From positions 3,536,501 through 3,600,500 of the forward strand of contig OY987269.1 in assembly GCA_963920665.1 (NCBI GenBank): a stretch of DNA of 64,000 bases, read 5' to 3'. The stretch comes from Straminergon stramineum (Eukaryota; Streptophyta; Bryopsida; Hypnales; Calliergonaceae). This document shows, piece after piece, positions 1-10,650 of this stretch (positions are counted from its first letter, which is position 1; every line of letters begins with the position of its first letter). The translations under genes and the position numbers were made by a program. Below the pieces are notes generated by a model that saw nothing but the letters and a program-made list of their open reading frames with translations, was not told where the DNA came from and did not search any database.

Positions 1-1
1 C

Positions 2-3000
2 GACAAGTTCATGACAATGGCTGGGTCCGATCTTGAGCAACCGATGATTATCTGGACGTCAAAAGTTAAGGCGGAGCTTTTTGAACGTGTAATAGATCGT
101 CTGCAGCAGCACCACATAATGCTGGCCACAGGAAACGGTGACATCGGCGATGAAGCAGAATGGATACAATCATTCCATTACGAGTGTCTCAAGGATGAGA
201 TAAGTGTGGGCGGAGTTTTTGTCAAAGGTCTTGCATCTGGTCAGTGGGAGACGTTTGGTCTTCCAGCAGGCCATGATTTCTTTGATGCTGTACTGGATTA
301 CTTAGAGACGAACCTGCATGTTCTTGATGCGGAGTCAGACTTGAATACAAGCATAGAAGAAGATGAAGACGATTATTTCAGGTTTGACGAATACCTGACT
401 GTACTGGCTTCCTTGAAGGAGACTCTGAAGTACGCTGTAAATGTGGGCAGGCCCGAACTCATTACACGATGTCGCCCCTCCTTGCTCTCAACAATTGCAG
501 TTAGAGGGCATAGTCTGTCGCGTATCCAAGTCGAAATTGCCAGCATTGTGAAGGTACTGGTCGAGGATGAATCCGGGAGAGCAGCTGTACTTCAATCAAA
601 CTTGATGGCCACACTTGCTGTTAAGCTTTGGGATTCTGCAGCTAGTCCTCATGATAATGGAATGAAAGAGCTGCTTATGGTCATCCTTCACGCCCTCCGT
701 TCTCTCAGTGAAAGTATTCCGGCGACAGTATTAGCTACTAATCAGTTTTCAGCTTCCGGGGTATTTCTACCACTCATGGCAATCTTTTGTGGTGTTAGAC
801 TCCCAAACCTTGTGGCTGCGGATACCGATGATGCGCATGAGTCCGATTCAAGTCATGTTCCTGAGGCCGCGCGTGTCTTAGCTGCGCACACACTTGGACA
901 GCTCCTTTTAGCTGGCAGCGGTGTAAGTCGACGTTCTAAACTTCTTGAGGACCTATCTCAGCGAAAGTCTCTGGCTAGCATGTCCGCGAATGGGATTGCA
1001 AATGGATCTGCTAATGGACATAGAAACTATGACGAGGGAGCTGGAGAAGCCACTGATATGTATGAGCTCGTAAACATTGTTGAGTCTATAAAAAAGAACA
1101 GTAATGGTGTGCAACCAACTGTTATCGAGACGTTTCTGCGACTTCTTCCCGTGGACCTTCTGTCAACTATAGCGAGAGATCCTGCGGAAGCCTGCCGGAA
1201 GTTTGATGGTGCTTATCAGTCACCGCGCCTTGTGTGGGATGAGGGCAAGCGGCGCCTTGTGAAGAATTCACTTAAGAAGGAGGTTCGCAAGTTGCAAGAT
1301 GCTATGCAACAACAGAAGTTGTTTCATCTTCCCATCTGGTCAATGGAAGGAGGGCACCCTGACTTTGTCCGGTGGGTACTCATTACCATTCTGTACGGGG
1401 ATACTAAGACTATGTACCGCGACAGCGAACAAGCTGGTTATGCTCGTGAGATGTACCTTGGTGGATTTTTTCTGGACCAGTTTTTGAGGGATCCTGGTTA
1501 TGACTTCGGCAGTATTCTTGAAGCGCGATTTCTATGTGAAGTTCGCAAGGCTGTAGTTATTGGAGCATATGCTGATGTCTTTAATTTTGATGACCGAAGG
1601 CGACTTTTGCTTACTTTGCTGCTACTTTTCAAAGCTCGACCATATCTGAAGGAGGGTCAGTCGAATATAGACATTTTCCTTCCCGTCTATGACTTCATGA
1701 GTAACCCAATTGAGCGTCGAGCACTTGCCCAACCTGCTATGTGCTTGATCCATGCTATCGTTGACCATTCTGATATTGCTGATTGCATCGTCTCTGAAGA
1801 ATTGGTGGAGAACTTAGTTTCCTTTCTTCAACTAAGGGTCCCGAAGTCTGCAGCTGGTAATTCTGGGACAGATCCTCGAATATGCAGCCTTATGTTACTA
1901 CTCCGGTTGATGAGGCTTAGTAGTGCAACTGTGGATATTGCATTAAGGTTAGGAATAGTCCCTAGAATGGCAGACTTCATTATTGATGCTGAAGGTTCCG
2001 ATGGAGTGATACAACGCGCAATTGAGTGCTTAGCGATTATGTGTGCAGACAAGCGCAAGGGCGCTGAGGTTAGTAGATTGTTAGACAAATTAGTGCCTGA
2101 AAATGCCAAGAATTATGGGGCATGGATCACACATACTGATTATATTAGAGATGAAGTTGTGGACTCCGAGACAATGAAGCACTTCTTGAAACACAAGTAC
2201 CCTTGTGAATGGTGGACTGAAGATTCCTTGGAAGGAGTAAGTGTGGAAGATTCTGGATTGGGACGAGTCTCCGTGGTTGATGCGTCCGTGTCCTTTCCGA
2301 AGGCGACTTTGTCAGATTTCAGGGACGAAGCAGACGGGGTGTTTCAACGTAGTGTTGCCATTGGTGCCGAAGTGAATACTAACGATGTCCTCATTACTGG
2401 AAAGCGGCCTGGTAGTGTAATCGTTGACTTCCAGGTGTTCTTTCGACGGCTCAGTCCTGAGTTCAGCAAAGGAAGCCAAGCTCGAAGGCCCGAAGTTGAT
2501 GCCCGTTTGTTCAAAGAGAAGCTGGAGTACGATAGCACCACTTTTTTTGGTGGTCGGTACTTTGGACGCATGGGCCGTCCTAAGGTCACGGCAGTTGCTG
2601 TAAGGCATCTCAATCACACTGGTGAAGTTGTGGACGAGACCTTTGAAAAGGTCGAATCTTCTACTACCGAGGATGAAGGGAACCGATTCTCCAAACATAT
2701 TCTTCGAGATTTAGACAAGGATCAAGAACACTGGACCACTCTGAAGCGGCAGTCGTCTGATCTAGACACTAATCAAGTCGAGGTTGAAGCCCCGAAACAG
2801 GACCAGAGTATTCCAGGTTTTGGATTATTTGCAGATGAACCTGGCTTCCGTGCGGCTGAATTAAGAAACTCCGTGGACTCCTCTTCAATGTCACCGACGT
2901 CGGTACTTTCTTTTTCCTTAGATGACACCAAGGATTCTAATACCAGTAGATCTCCATCAAGCCGATTTTCACAATCTAGCCTCACAACTGCTGCTAGTAC

Positions 3001-3514
3001 CAATACTGTCCCTAAGTCGCCTCCATCACCTATCCCTGGTCTAACAGGCAGACAATCTTTCAATTTTAGGTCGGATTCTAGGAGAGATTCTCTTCCACCT
3101 CAATCTCCCTCTATTGCTACTCCTCCGGGAGCGTCTCGTGTTGCTATCCCACGTACCACCAGTATCTCCCTTAGTAGGACAGCGGTTCCAGGCCTCAACC
3201 CTCCTCCCTCTCCTGGAAGGATTACCTCGATGGGACTTCCTCCGTCTCCTTCTGCACGTATTCCCTCTCCAACCAACAGGCCACCGTTACTGTCAAGCTC
3301 GATTTCCAAGGGACCTTCTTCGCCTCCTGTAATGCAAGTATCTTCTGGGGCAGCATCTGTCCCAGGAGTACCAATTCTACAACAGATACCAGTGGCTCGA
3401 TCATCATCAGAGAGATATCCCCCCCCGGTGGCAGCCGCTTCTTCCGTTCCTCGCTCGACTTCAATGAGAGACTCTCAGCCAGCACCTGTTGGTGAGAGAT
3501 TCTCAGCCATTTAA
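2..3514 (+). CDS. RME-8/GRV2-like endosomal protein, C-terminal part (5' partial)
   Basis: An open frame of about 1170 codons with no intron visible. The frame is open back to the window edge (Asp-Lys-Phe precedes the first ATG at 11), so the gene almost certainly begins upstream. Two places resemble the IWN repeats of RME-8/DNAJC13/GRV2: 'PMIIWTSKVKAEL' near residue 12, followed by 'YECLKDEISVGGVFVK' near 60-72, and 'SPRLVWDEGKRR' near 403, followed by 'MYLGGFFLDQFLRDPGYDFG' near 478. Between and after them lie Leu-rich helical, armadillo-like stretches (about 130-310 and 510-690). The last ~230 residues are a Ser/Pro-rich, probably disordered tail. RME-8 proteins act with Hsc70 on endosomes in sorting and retrograde transport; the J domain would lie outside this window. 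From memory, canonical plant GRV2 ends differently, so this may be a divergent paralogue. Family assignment moderate; coding status very likely. Confidence 0.6.
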   Translation, partial: DKFMTMAGSDLEQPMIIWTSKVKAELFERVIDRLQQHHIMLATGNGDIGDEAEWIQSFHYECLKDEISVGGVFVKGLASGQWETFGLPAGHDFFDAVLDYLETNLHVLDAESDLNTSIEEDEDDYFRFDEYLTVLASLKETLKYAVNVGRPELITRCRPSLLSTIAVRGHSLSRIQVEIASIVKVLVEDESGRAAVLQSNLMATLAVKLWDSAASPHDNGMKELLMVILHALRSLSESIPATVLATNQFSASGVFLPLMAIFCGVRLPNLVAADTDDAHESDSSHVPEAARVLAAHTLGQLLLAGSGVSRRSKLLEDLSQRKSLASMSANGIANGSANGHRNYDEGAGEATDMYELVNIVESIKKNSNGVQPTVIETFLRLLPVDLLSTIARDPAEACRKFDGAYQSPRLVWDEGKRRLVKNSLKKEVRKLQDAMQQQKLFHLPIWSMEGGHPDFVRWVLITILYGDTKTMYRDSEQAGYAREMYLGGFFLDQFLRDPGYDFGSILEARFLCEVRKAVVIGAYADVFNFDDRRRLLLTLLLLFKARPYLKEGQSNIDIFLPVYDFMSNPIERRALAQPAMCLIHAIVDHSDIADCIVSEELVENLVSFLQLRVPKSAAGNSGTDPRICSLMLLLRLMRLSSATVDIALRLGIVPRMADFIIDAEGSDGVIQRAIECLAIMCADKRKGAEVSRLLDKLVPENAKNYGAWITHTDYIRDEVVDSETMKHFLKHKYPCEWWTEDSLEGVSVEDSGLGRVSVVDASVSFPKATLSDFRDEADGVFQRSVAIGAEVNTNDVLITGKRPGSVIVDFQVFFRRLSPEFSKGSQARRPEVDARLFKEKLEYDSTTFFGGRYFGRMGRPKVTAVAVRHLNHTGEVVDETFEKVESSTTEDEGNRFSKHILRDLDKDQEHWTTLKRQSSDLDTNQVEVEAPKQDQSIPGFGLFADEPGFRAAELRNSVDSSSMSPTSVLSFSLDDTKDSNTSRSPSSRFSQSSLTTAASTNTVPKSPPSPIPGLTGRQSFNFRSDSRRDSLPPQSPSIATPPGASRVAIPRTTSISLSRTAVPGLNPPPSPGRITSMGLPPSPSARIPSPTNRPPLLSSSISKGPSSPPVMQVSSGAASVPGVPILQQIPVARSSSERYPPPVAAASSVPRSTSMRDSQPAPVGERFSAI

Positions 3515-3736
3515 TTCCTAATTGAATGGTTTAGATGGGAATTGAATATAGTTATATGGTAGATTTTTCTCATACAAGGATTTTCTCGGAACTTGATTCT
3601 GTCATCCTATTCTTGTGGATATGATTTCCAAAGCTTGGACTGCTTAAATGGTGTCAGTGTAAGACTCAATTGTTGTGCAGTGGTGGTGTGATGTCTTGCA
3701 GATCCGGCTCTTCTTGCAAAGTTCAATAAAAACATC

Positions 3737-5277
3737 ATGGTGAAGTTTGAGGATGGAAGGTTAGTGGGAGAGGGTTTTGGAATTTTACCGGTCCTTGAAT
3801 ATTGTGCAGTGATGCCTAGACTGATAAATAACAACTGCCACGAGACTATGCGGTTGCGTTTTAGGTAGCATCGAGGTTTCTGCTGTTTTGTTTTGCCCTT
3901 ATCTGGAATTACCCTTCGAATATTTGATGAAACAGGTAATTTGGCTGTCGCTTTTGAGTTACAAAGTGAATGATTCTAATGATTTAGCATATTGACATGA
4001 TAATGAAGTAATATTTTTAAGCATCACTCTTTCCACACATTTATTGTTTGTGCTCTCATCTTGCTTCTATATGGCTACAGAGCGGTACCCTTAGGAGCTG
4101 CTCTAGCATTGGTGTTAGAGGGAGCTGATCTGAAGACAGCGAAGAGGGCTGCGGCTATGACTGCATTTTTTGATGCATTCGAAGAGGGTATGTAGTTTTC
4201 GTAATCTCCTCGAAATAGGCATAAATCTATTTATGATAAAGGGTTTTATCGTTCTTCCCATTGTTATAGTTTGCACTTTACTGTCAGCTAATATTTCCTC
4301 CTCTGCAGATCAAGAAGAGTTGGGGAAAATGGTTGAAAAGTATCCAAAGCTGGTGCAGAAATTTTCCTTACAGCCACATCTCTGTTACGACCTGATGGGT
4401 GTATGGGAAGAAAACTGTTTGGACCTGTTGCTGAATGATGAATTGGTGCGTTTCTATTCTCTACCTTTGCTATTGTGCATTTCACAGACTGACTCGGGTT
4501 ATCATCTCAGTTTCATAATAATTTGGGGGAATGTTGTCTGTTATTTAGTCTGCATTTTTGTAATATAGCTCCTACTTTTGCAGGTCAAGTATGGGAAAAC
4601 AATAGCAGCAGTTGACGTCTGCTCTGTGGACGATACTGACGATGCTGTTGAAGAGGCCAAGAAAAAGTTTCAAGCCATTCTGAAGATTCGCAAGTATGGG
4701 ATTATGCAAGTGTTTTGGTGTCAGACAAGTGCTTCTCTCCAGATACCGTTTGTGTAGATTGTTTGTTGCCTTGTTTGACAGCTATTTGTCCTCATTGTTC
4801 AGGGAACACCAAGCGAAAGAGTTAAAAGAGAAACCCAAACCAGCTAAAACGGATGGAGGAGACGTCTCCAAGGTCGCAACTGACGGAGACGCTTCAAAGA
4901 TTACAATTGGGAAGAAGGTAATGTCTGCATATATGTGAATGCCCGGCTTGTAGAAAATAGAACCGACAAATCTATTAGCTTAGTGCAGCAAGTGCCCTTT
5001 TCCTAGTCCTTCTATCTAGCTTGTTTGGTGGGTTGATTATTTTCTAAGTTCTGCTCATCTCAGTAGAAGAAATTGTCTTTATGAGGTTTCCAACTCTTGA
5101 TATGATTTCTCGTTCAACTCTCTCAGTCCCTGAATGACTCGAAAAGCCAGTACATACCTGGATATATATATTCAATGCATTTAATTGACTCTATTGGTGC
5201 AGGTTCAAGAGGAGACCAGGTCTTTTCCCAAGTTCAAGCTGCAACCAGGAAAGAAAAAGAAAGGGACTTGGTCATAA
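3737..5277 (+). CDS. Unrecognised ~188-aa protein, six exons
   Basis: Spliced by eye: exons 3737-3759, 4081-4187, 4309-4445, 4584-4693, 4803-4917 and 5203-5277, all with GT..AG introns and consistent phase, giving 189 codons with the stop. Exon 2 encodes an Ala/Leu-rich helix (AVPLGAALALVLEGADLKTA). Exon 3 holds a charged helix and a Cys/Trp-containing segment (QPHLCYDLMGVWEENC). Exon 4 has an acidic then Lys-rich helix. Exons 5-6 are Lys-rich and probably disordered, ending GKKKKGTWS. The frame is also open upstream of the chosen ATG to an AG at 3696 (DPALLAKFNKNI precedes the Met), so a short first exon may exist that I could not place. I do not recognise the family. No signal peptide or membrane segment is evident. 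It starts about 220 bp after the upstream stop on the same strand, so the intergenic gap is very short. Sure of a real gene, not of its function or 5' end. Confidence 0.7.
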
Positions 5278-5279
5278 AA

Positions 5280-6928
5280 ATCATGACTTTAAGACTTACA
5301 GATAGTCGTTCGGTTGATGGATCCTGGATCCGATTCTTTTGTCAAGTATCTACAATTCTGGTCATTGTGCATCAGTTCAATGTAACGAAACAATAGATTA
5401 GAGTAGTCATCGAAGGTGAAGGTACTTTGTGTGCAACTTAGGTAGTCCAAATTGGTATACTGCCTGCACCTGTTGTATAATGCAGCCATGTGTTAATCAT
5501 GATGATCATCGATCAGGTCTAATTTATTCCTGGAGTAAAGATCTTCCCATGTTAGACAAGGACATCTGGAGTTTCAAAGGGTTTGCACCAGCTGTGAGTA
5601 TTTTTGAGAAATTTCATTGAAGTTCCTGTTCTGAAATATTGGGTGTCAATTGAAGCATGCTTTGGGGATGTCGATGCATTTCCAAGGTCAAGAATTTGCA
5701 CACAAATCCATTATCTAATAAATACTCCGAATGTTGGATGTAACTTCCAAAGAAATTTGGCCTCCTTTCCCTTGAATGCTATATTGCAAAGTGAATTCGT
5801 TTCCAAAGGTCTTAACCCCTACAGGATGGGGAACCCCATGGTTTTTTGTGTTTTGGGGGGCATGCTATTGTAAACTCAAAAACATTAGTTCTTTTAATTG
5901 TTTTAACAGAACATGTGTCATGTCACTAGCTTTCTAAAACACTAATTTGTGCCCAATTTGACTAAGCAACTAAAGAATTATAAGGTAAAATGTGTTTGGG
6001 GTCTCAATTGGGATAGCTATAAATTTAATTTTTTTAATTATTATTTTTAATTCAAATGTAACATCACATAATTAGCATAGTGAGGTACATTGTGTTGAAA
6101 TTTCAAAATGGAAACCTCATTGATAGTAAGTTATTTATCTTGAAAAAGTGAGGGAAAGTTTTGCAAGTTACCTCTAAATACCCAATTAACCATTTTATAG
6201 TTGATGCCCAATATGGGTGGATACCCAAATTTCTAAGAGAATTTTTTTTTTAAAATTTAGTATACTTTTCATATACTTTGTCAAGTGATTTTTCCAAAGA
6301 CAAAAAAACTTTTCTTTTGGACAAAATCTCCACCTTGGATGATTTTTCAAAGTCAAACACTCCAAGCAATGTTCACTACATATGTCTTGGGAGAGAAACT
6401 TAAGCCAATGAAAGGTTATTCTACAAAAGAAATTCTATGGGTATGCAAGTAAACAAGGAGTCAATTGGTCGGGGCATTTAGTGAATGAACATAGTTAAGT
6501 GAAGTTTATATTTTCCTAATGTACCTCACTTGATTGCAAGGCTCTAAAAATAATCTTCCATTGTTTCAAGATATTGGACAATTTCCAAAGCATGGTCACC
6601 CTTGTATATGGAGGCATATGATGTTTGATTTGGACATGATGGAGGGTGGACTTATTGTTGGTCTTGAGCATATCTTCTAAGAAGATGGATAGTTTTCTAA
6701 ACCAATATTGCTCTTTCAAAAAGCATGAGGAAAGCTTTGGGTTTGAACATATGTTTCAAGCCTTTTTTTCATTTTTAATGAAGTGCCAAAGTGGCAATAT
6801 AAAATGTTATAGTGGGGCTCCAAATTTCAAGTGGACATTCATCCATATATTGGATAGAAAATATCACATTTAGGACATATTACATGTGCATAAAAAATTC
6901 TATTTTCATCCACAATCTTGAGATTTTA
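5280..6928. other. Intergenic, no gene seen
   Basis: The first few hundred bases are probably 3' untranslated sequence of the preceding gene. The rest is AT-rich with only short chance ORFs. From about 6745 it becomes a dispersed repeat also found at 11255-11530. Confidence 0.6.
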
Positions 6929-7275
6929 TTAACCCTTGAAGGGCCTGAAAGCCCTTTGCGGCCATATAGTATAGTATGCATTTGTTGGTAATTGGTCAAA
7001 AAAACACTGACTAAATACTTTTCAATATAAAGGAAACTAATTATTGTAATAGTATGTAAATAACAATGTATCACAATTCATATAGTACACCCCAGTTGAA
7101 GAGTTATAAGGCTAAATATGAGTCCTATGGAGGACCCCAAGGCCTTTCAAGGGTTAAAGATTGTGTTTTTGAATTCAAAGTTTTATGGTGGTAAACTTTA
7201 CGATTTGTTGCTATTCTTTAGCCAAATTATTTTTTTCTAGTGCAATCTAGCACCAAAAAGAAGCCTTGATTCAAA
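6745..7275. repeat. Dispersed repeat R1 (copy 1, split by a MITE)
   Basis: Bases 6745-6928 and 7158-7275 together match 11255-11530 in the same order (for example GAAGTGCCAAAGTGG, ATTGGATAGAAAATATCACA and GTGCAATCTAGCACC versus GTGCAATCTGGCACT). In this copy the repeat is interrupted by the MITE at 6929-7157; the other copy lacks that insertion, so it serves as an approximate empty site. Confidence 0.7.
6929..7157. mobile_element. TTAA-flanked MITE, family II copy 1 (229 bp)
   Basis: Begins TTAACCCTTGAAGGGCCTG and ends GGCCTTTCAAGGGTTAA. The termini are inverted repeats (CCCTTGAAGG.. / ..CCTTTCAAGGG) and TTAA sits on both outer edges. It interrupts dispersed repeat R1. No coding capacity. 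A second copy lies at 7495-7725. Confidence 0.75.
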
Positions 7276-7494
7276 CTCTAAGAGCCCTTGTTGCCTCAAT
7301 AGTAATCCTTTTCAAACTAGAAGAGCACTTGTTGCCTTGGTAGTAATCCACTTCCAACTGTAACAAATTTTGTTGCCTCTGTAGTAAGAGTTGATCGACT
7401 TGATTGAAACTATGAGAGTAGAATCAAAGCTCGATCCATCCCTCTTCATCCATTTCATTTCATTTCACTCACTCATTGTTGTTCATTGTCACAA
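7158..7494. other. Spacer between two family II MITEs
   Basis: The start completes repeat R1. From about 7275 there are three degenerate units containing 'TTGTTGCCT..AGTAA' (near 7285, 7331 and 7371), a small imperfect tandem array. No gene is seen. Confidence 0.45.
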
Positions 7495-7725
7495 TTAACC
7501 CTAGAAGGGCTTGAAAGCCCTTTGTGGCCGTATAGAACATTATGTATTTGATGGTATTTGATCAGAAAAACATTGACCCAATATTGTATAGTGCAGATTA
7601 AATTAATGATCATGATAGTACATAAATAAAAATGTATCATGATTCATATATTAAACCACAATTGAAGTGTTACAAAGCTAAATACGGTTCATATAGAAGG
7701 ACCCCAAGGGCCTTTCAAGGATTAA
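7495..7725. mobile_element. TTAA-flanked MITE, family II copy 2 (231 bp)
   Basis: Begins TTAACCCTAGAAGGGCTTG and ends GGCCTTTCAAGGATTAA. Its interior is clearly homologous to the copy at 6929-7157 (AAAGCCCTTTG near the left, GGACCCCAAGG near the right), in the same orientation. Confidence 0.75.
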
Positions 7726-8640
7726 GTCTCTTTGCTCTGGCGGAGATCACCCCATTTCAAGTCTCTCCCCCTCAGTACTTAGATGTGCTTCAATCCTTCA
7801 GTTGATGTTTGGCTAATTTGACTGCGGAAGCTCAGCAGCGCAGAAGCTTGTTAACTCATGGTAAGTACATCGAGAAGGGAGTACAAAGTAAGTAGGTAGA
7901 ACACGCTGTACATGGCAATGTACTTAACTTTTGAGAGTTCATTGTATAAAACTTGTGATTAAATCCATGTGTCAATGGTACATGTATCCAGGTTACATAC
8001 ATCCGGAAGCCACACTGTAAATGGAGCCTGACCAGCAAGCACTGATGACAGTGCATGTGGTGTGGCAGCATAAATGCAAATCAGGATGTTTCCATTCGCC
8101 TCGTTCCCAATGGAATCAACCACTAGCTAACTTAGTGACCAACCTTTGCAGCCAAGAGCCTTTGGCAGTCTTGAAGGTGCACTGCAATCCACTTGGTTGA
8201 AGAAACACAGCATTAGAAAAATTATGAACTCATGAAGTGCCCCTCATAATAAAATCCAGAGACCCTAATAACTTGCTTCAATTGTACTTCAATATTAATT
8301 TACCAAGGCAATCCCCTTATCTCCGCTCAAAATGGATGCTCATATTCATCATGGCTTGGAGCATGAAGCTCTATTGCTATTGGTTGAAGGCTACTTGCTT
8401 CATTATCAAAGTCACTAGCAATACCATGTTGGCTAATTTTTAATTCAAGGAGCCCATGTGTTGTGTACCTGGAGGTACTACAAATGAAGCTTGTAACAAG
8501 AATAAAAATTGTAGTCCAAATGTGTACATTCGTTTGCTACACATGCCTTTAGAGATGCTCATTAGATTTCAACAACTAGCTATGACTTTGTTGACAATGA
8601 TGTGCTCCATCCAAAAACTCTGAAGAGCAAGGCATGTTAT
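7726..8640. other. Intergenic, no gene seen
   Basis: Somewhat more GC-balanced than its surroundings, but I see no ORF longer than ~70 codons with recognisable content and no convincing exon chain. It may hold degraded gene or repeat sequence. Confidence 0.4.
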
Positions 8641-8649
8641 GGTCCGTTC

Positions 8650-9824
8650 TCACCTGGTGTTAAGCAACTGGTATTTGGATAGGAACGGATTGTTAATTGC
8701 AAGGGCATTCACACCTGAGCGGTTTTGTAACCACCGATCCTACATGGGTGGTGATGTGGAGCTCATTTAAGAGCGCTCCTGTGGCAACTGTTCACGAATA
8801 CTATTTTAAACATTGGCTCTTAAGAAATAATTTTCAGTCTTCAAAAAATCTAGATTTCAGAAAATTGTGGGCGGCCTTAGCTAATGGGGGTCACGGTTCC
8901 TCATTACGAAAGAGCGGTTTCCGAAAGTGGTGGAAAAGCTGCTCCTGTAGATCACCTCAATCCATTGCGGCGACTTGAAGAGTGATTGCAGATCGATTGT
9001 TGCCAAATCAATGAATACTCAATTCTCAATGTTGAATCTTTGTTGGGTATGCTTTACTGAGAATGCAATAGTCTATGCAATATCCAATTCAACAAAAAGA
9101 AAGGAGATGCACCGTGCCTCACCTGGCTTGTAGATGGAGTTGTGATTGCAACCTACATTGAATCACATCATCCTTTCTTGTCGAATTTTCTGAAGCTTCA
9201 GTTTGATAGATTGATGTATTGGGTTGTGAAGTTTTCAGGAAGGATCTGTGGATTTTCAAAGACGGAATGGATTTCAATTGTCTTTAGTATTTCACCTGCT
9301 TCGAGAATTTCCCTTGCTTCCATTACCAGACATGGGAGTACTTGCCAAGTACTTGGTTTCAAAATTTAGTCTTTAGTTGAACATATTCAATGTATGGCAG
9401 CAAGAAATAAGCCCCTCAACTTTGTTGAAAACAAACCTCTACAGTCTCCGTGAGCTCTCCCTGACCTAGACAGAATCAACCAAACTACAATTGAAGGCAC
9501 TAGATGGAAATTGTGAAAGAGCTTTTGTGCAACACCTAATTCGTTTAGTGCAAGCTAGACCAAATTTGTTCACAAACTCCACAATGCAGCTTCTCAGAAC
9601 AAGAAGCAATAGATTTCTGCTAAAACTGAGGCGAGAGAGGGGAAGGGGCATTGGTAACAGTCCCCTTAGGTATGAACACCTAGAAGCTAATATATGCTTG
9701 CACAGTATGGGAGTATTATCCCCCAAGCTGACTCAACAAGAAGGGCCCTACCAAGTATTTTACACAGCTCTTATTTCTTAAGAGCCGTTCTTTCATAACG
9801 CCAAGTACGAACATACCTTTTGTG
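8650..9824. mobile_element. Candidate non-autonomous DNA transposon (~1.2 kb)
   Basis: The ends form an imperfect inverted repeat: left GGTCCGTTCTCACCTGGTG near 8650, and right, read in reverse, GGTATGTTCGTACTTGGCG, ending near 9824. Further in, GGCTCTTAAGAAATAA (8815-8830) recurs exactly inverted near 9771-9786. A GG..GTTC terminus recalls PIF/Harbinger-type elements, but I cannot define a clean target duplication. The internal ORFs (8697-8978 and 9491-9781, about 93-96 codons) have no recognisable transposase motifs. Confidence 0.45.
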
Positions 9825-9965
9825 AGATTTTTCATCTCTGAACAATATGGTACAATTTTCTCATGTGTGCCATTAGTTAGGCAACTTAGTTAGTGTTATA
9901 TTGTAAGTTGTCCTTTTCTAGCCACCTATTCTTGTAATTTTGAAGTTGTTCTTATAGTTTCTAAG

Positions 9966-10509
9966 TAAGGTAAACCTGCCTATGACAAGCAAAATGAGTG
10001 TTCTGCCCTGTTATAATTAGTACAAAAACTTAGTTTTTTCCATACAAAGACGTCTATGAGAAAAGAAGAAAGAAATTGAAATTTTATTTTTCTAACAAAG
10101 TATTAATTTCTTATGAATTTTTGAAGTGTGATTACCAATTGGCCCAAAAGAGTCTATAGACTATCCCAAAACCAACAAAAAGTGTATGCATGATGGCCAT
10201 CCTACCACCTAAAGCAGTCAGAATATTTCCTAACATGGGTACAATATTTCCTAACACGGCCAAAACATGAAGAATTAAAAAAATCACTTGCTTTGATGAA
10301 TTTACACTAAAAAGCTAAAAGTTCATGAAATAGACACTAATAACTCCATCACCATCACCTAGCCAATGATTTCGGCCAATAACCATCCTAATGTAGTCCT
10401 AATCTTATTTATTAGAGAAAGTCTGTCATGGATTGTTGTAAGATTCTAATGGATCATTTCCTAGGTGCCTGTCATGGGTGGTTTGCCTATCATAGGCAAG
10501 TTTACCTTA
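9966..10509. mobile_element. TA-flanked MITE, family TA copy 1 (~544 bp)
   Basis: TA target at both edges. The left terminus is AGGTAAACCTGCCTATGACA and the right is its approximate inverse, ending CCTATCATAGGCAAGTTTACCT. Interior homology with 13699-14243 and 14418-15005 includes a 'CCTAAAGCAGTCA' segment followed by two ~21-bp 'CAATATTTCCTAACA' units. A TA target suggests Tc1/mariner-type mobilisation. Non-coding. Confidence 0.75.
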
Positions 10510-10534
10510 TTCCTAATATCTATTCTTACAGACT

Positions 10535-10650
10535 CAATATACTGTTAAATTAAAATTAATTTCAAGAATACAAACTCAAAAGATTCAACAGACTCTTAAA
10601 TTAAAATCAATTTTAAGAATACAAATTCAAAAGATTCAACAAACTCTTAA
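10535..10650. repeat. 51-bp tandem duplication beside a MITE
   Basis: Two near-identical 51-bp units (AAGAATACAAACTCAAAAGA and AAGAATACAAATTCAAAAGA mark the same point, 51 bp apart). The upstream unit contains CTCTTAAATTAAAATCAATT; the downstream one is cut at CTCTTAA by the element at 10651, and AAAATCAATT resumes just after that element's right end. The intact unit therefore shows the uninterrupted TTAA site. Confidence 0.65.

Noticed and set aside
9491..9781. 96-codon ORF as a transposase
   Set aside because: No catalytic motif; an antisense ORF of similar length overlaps it.
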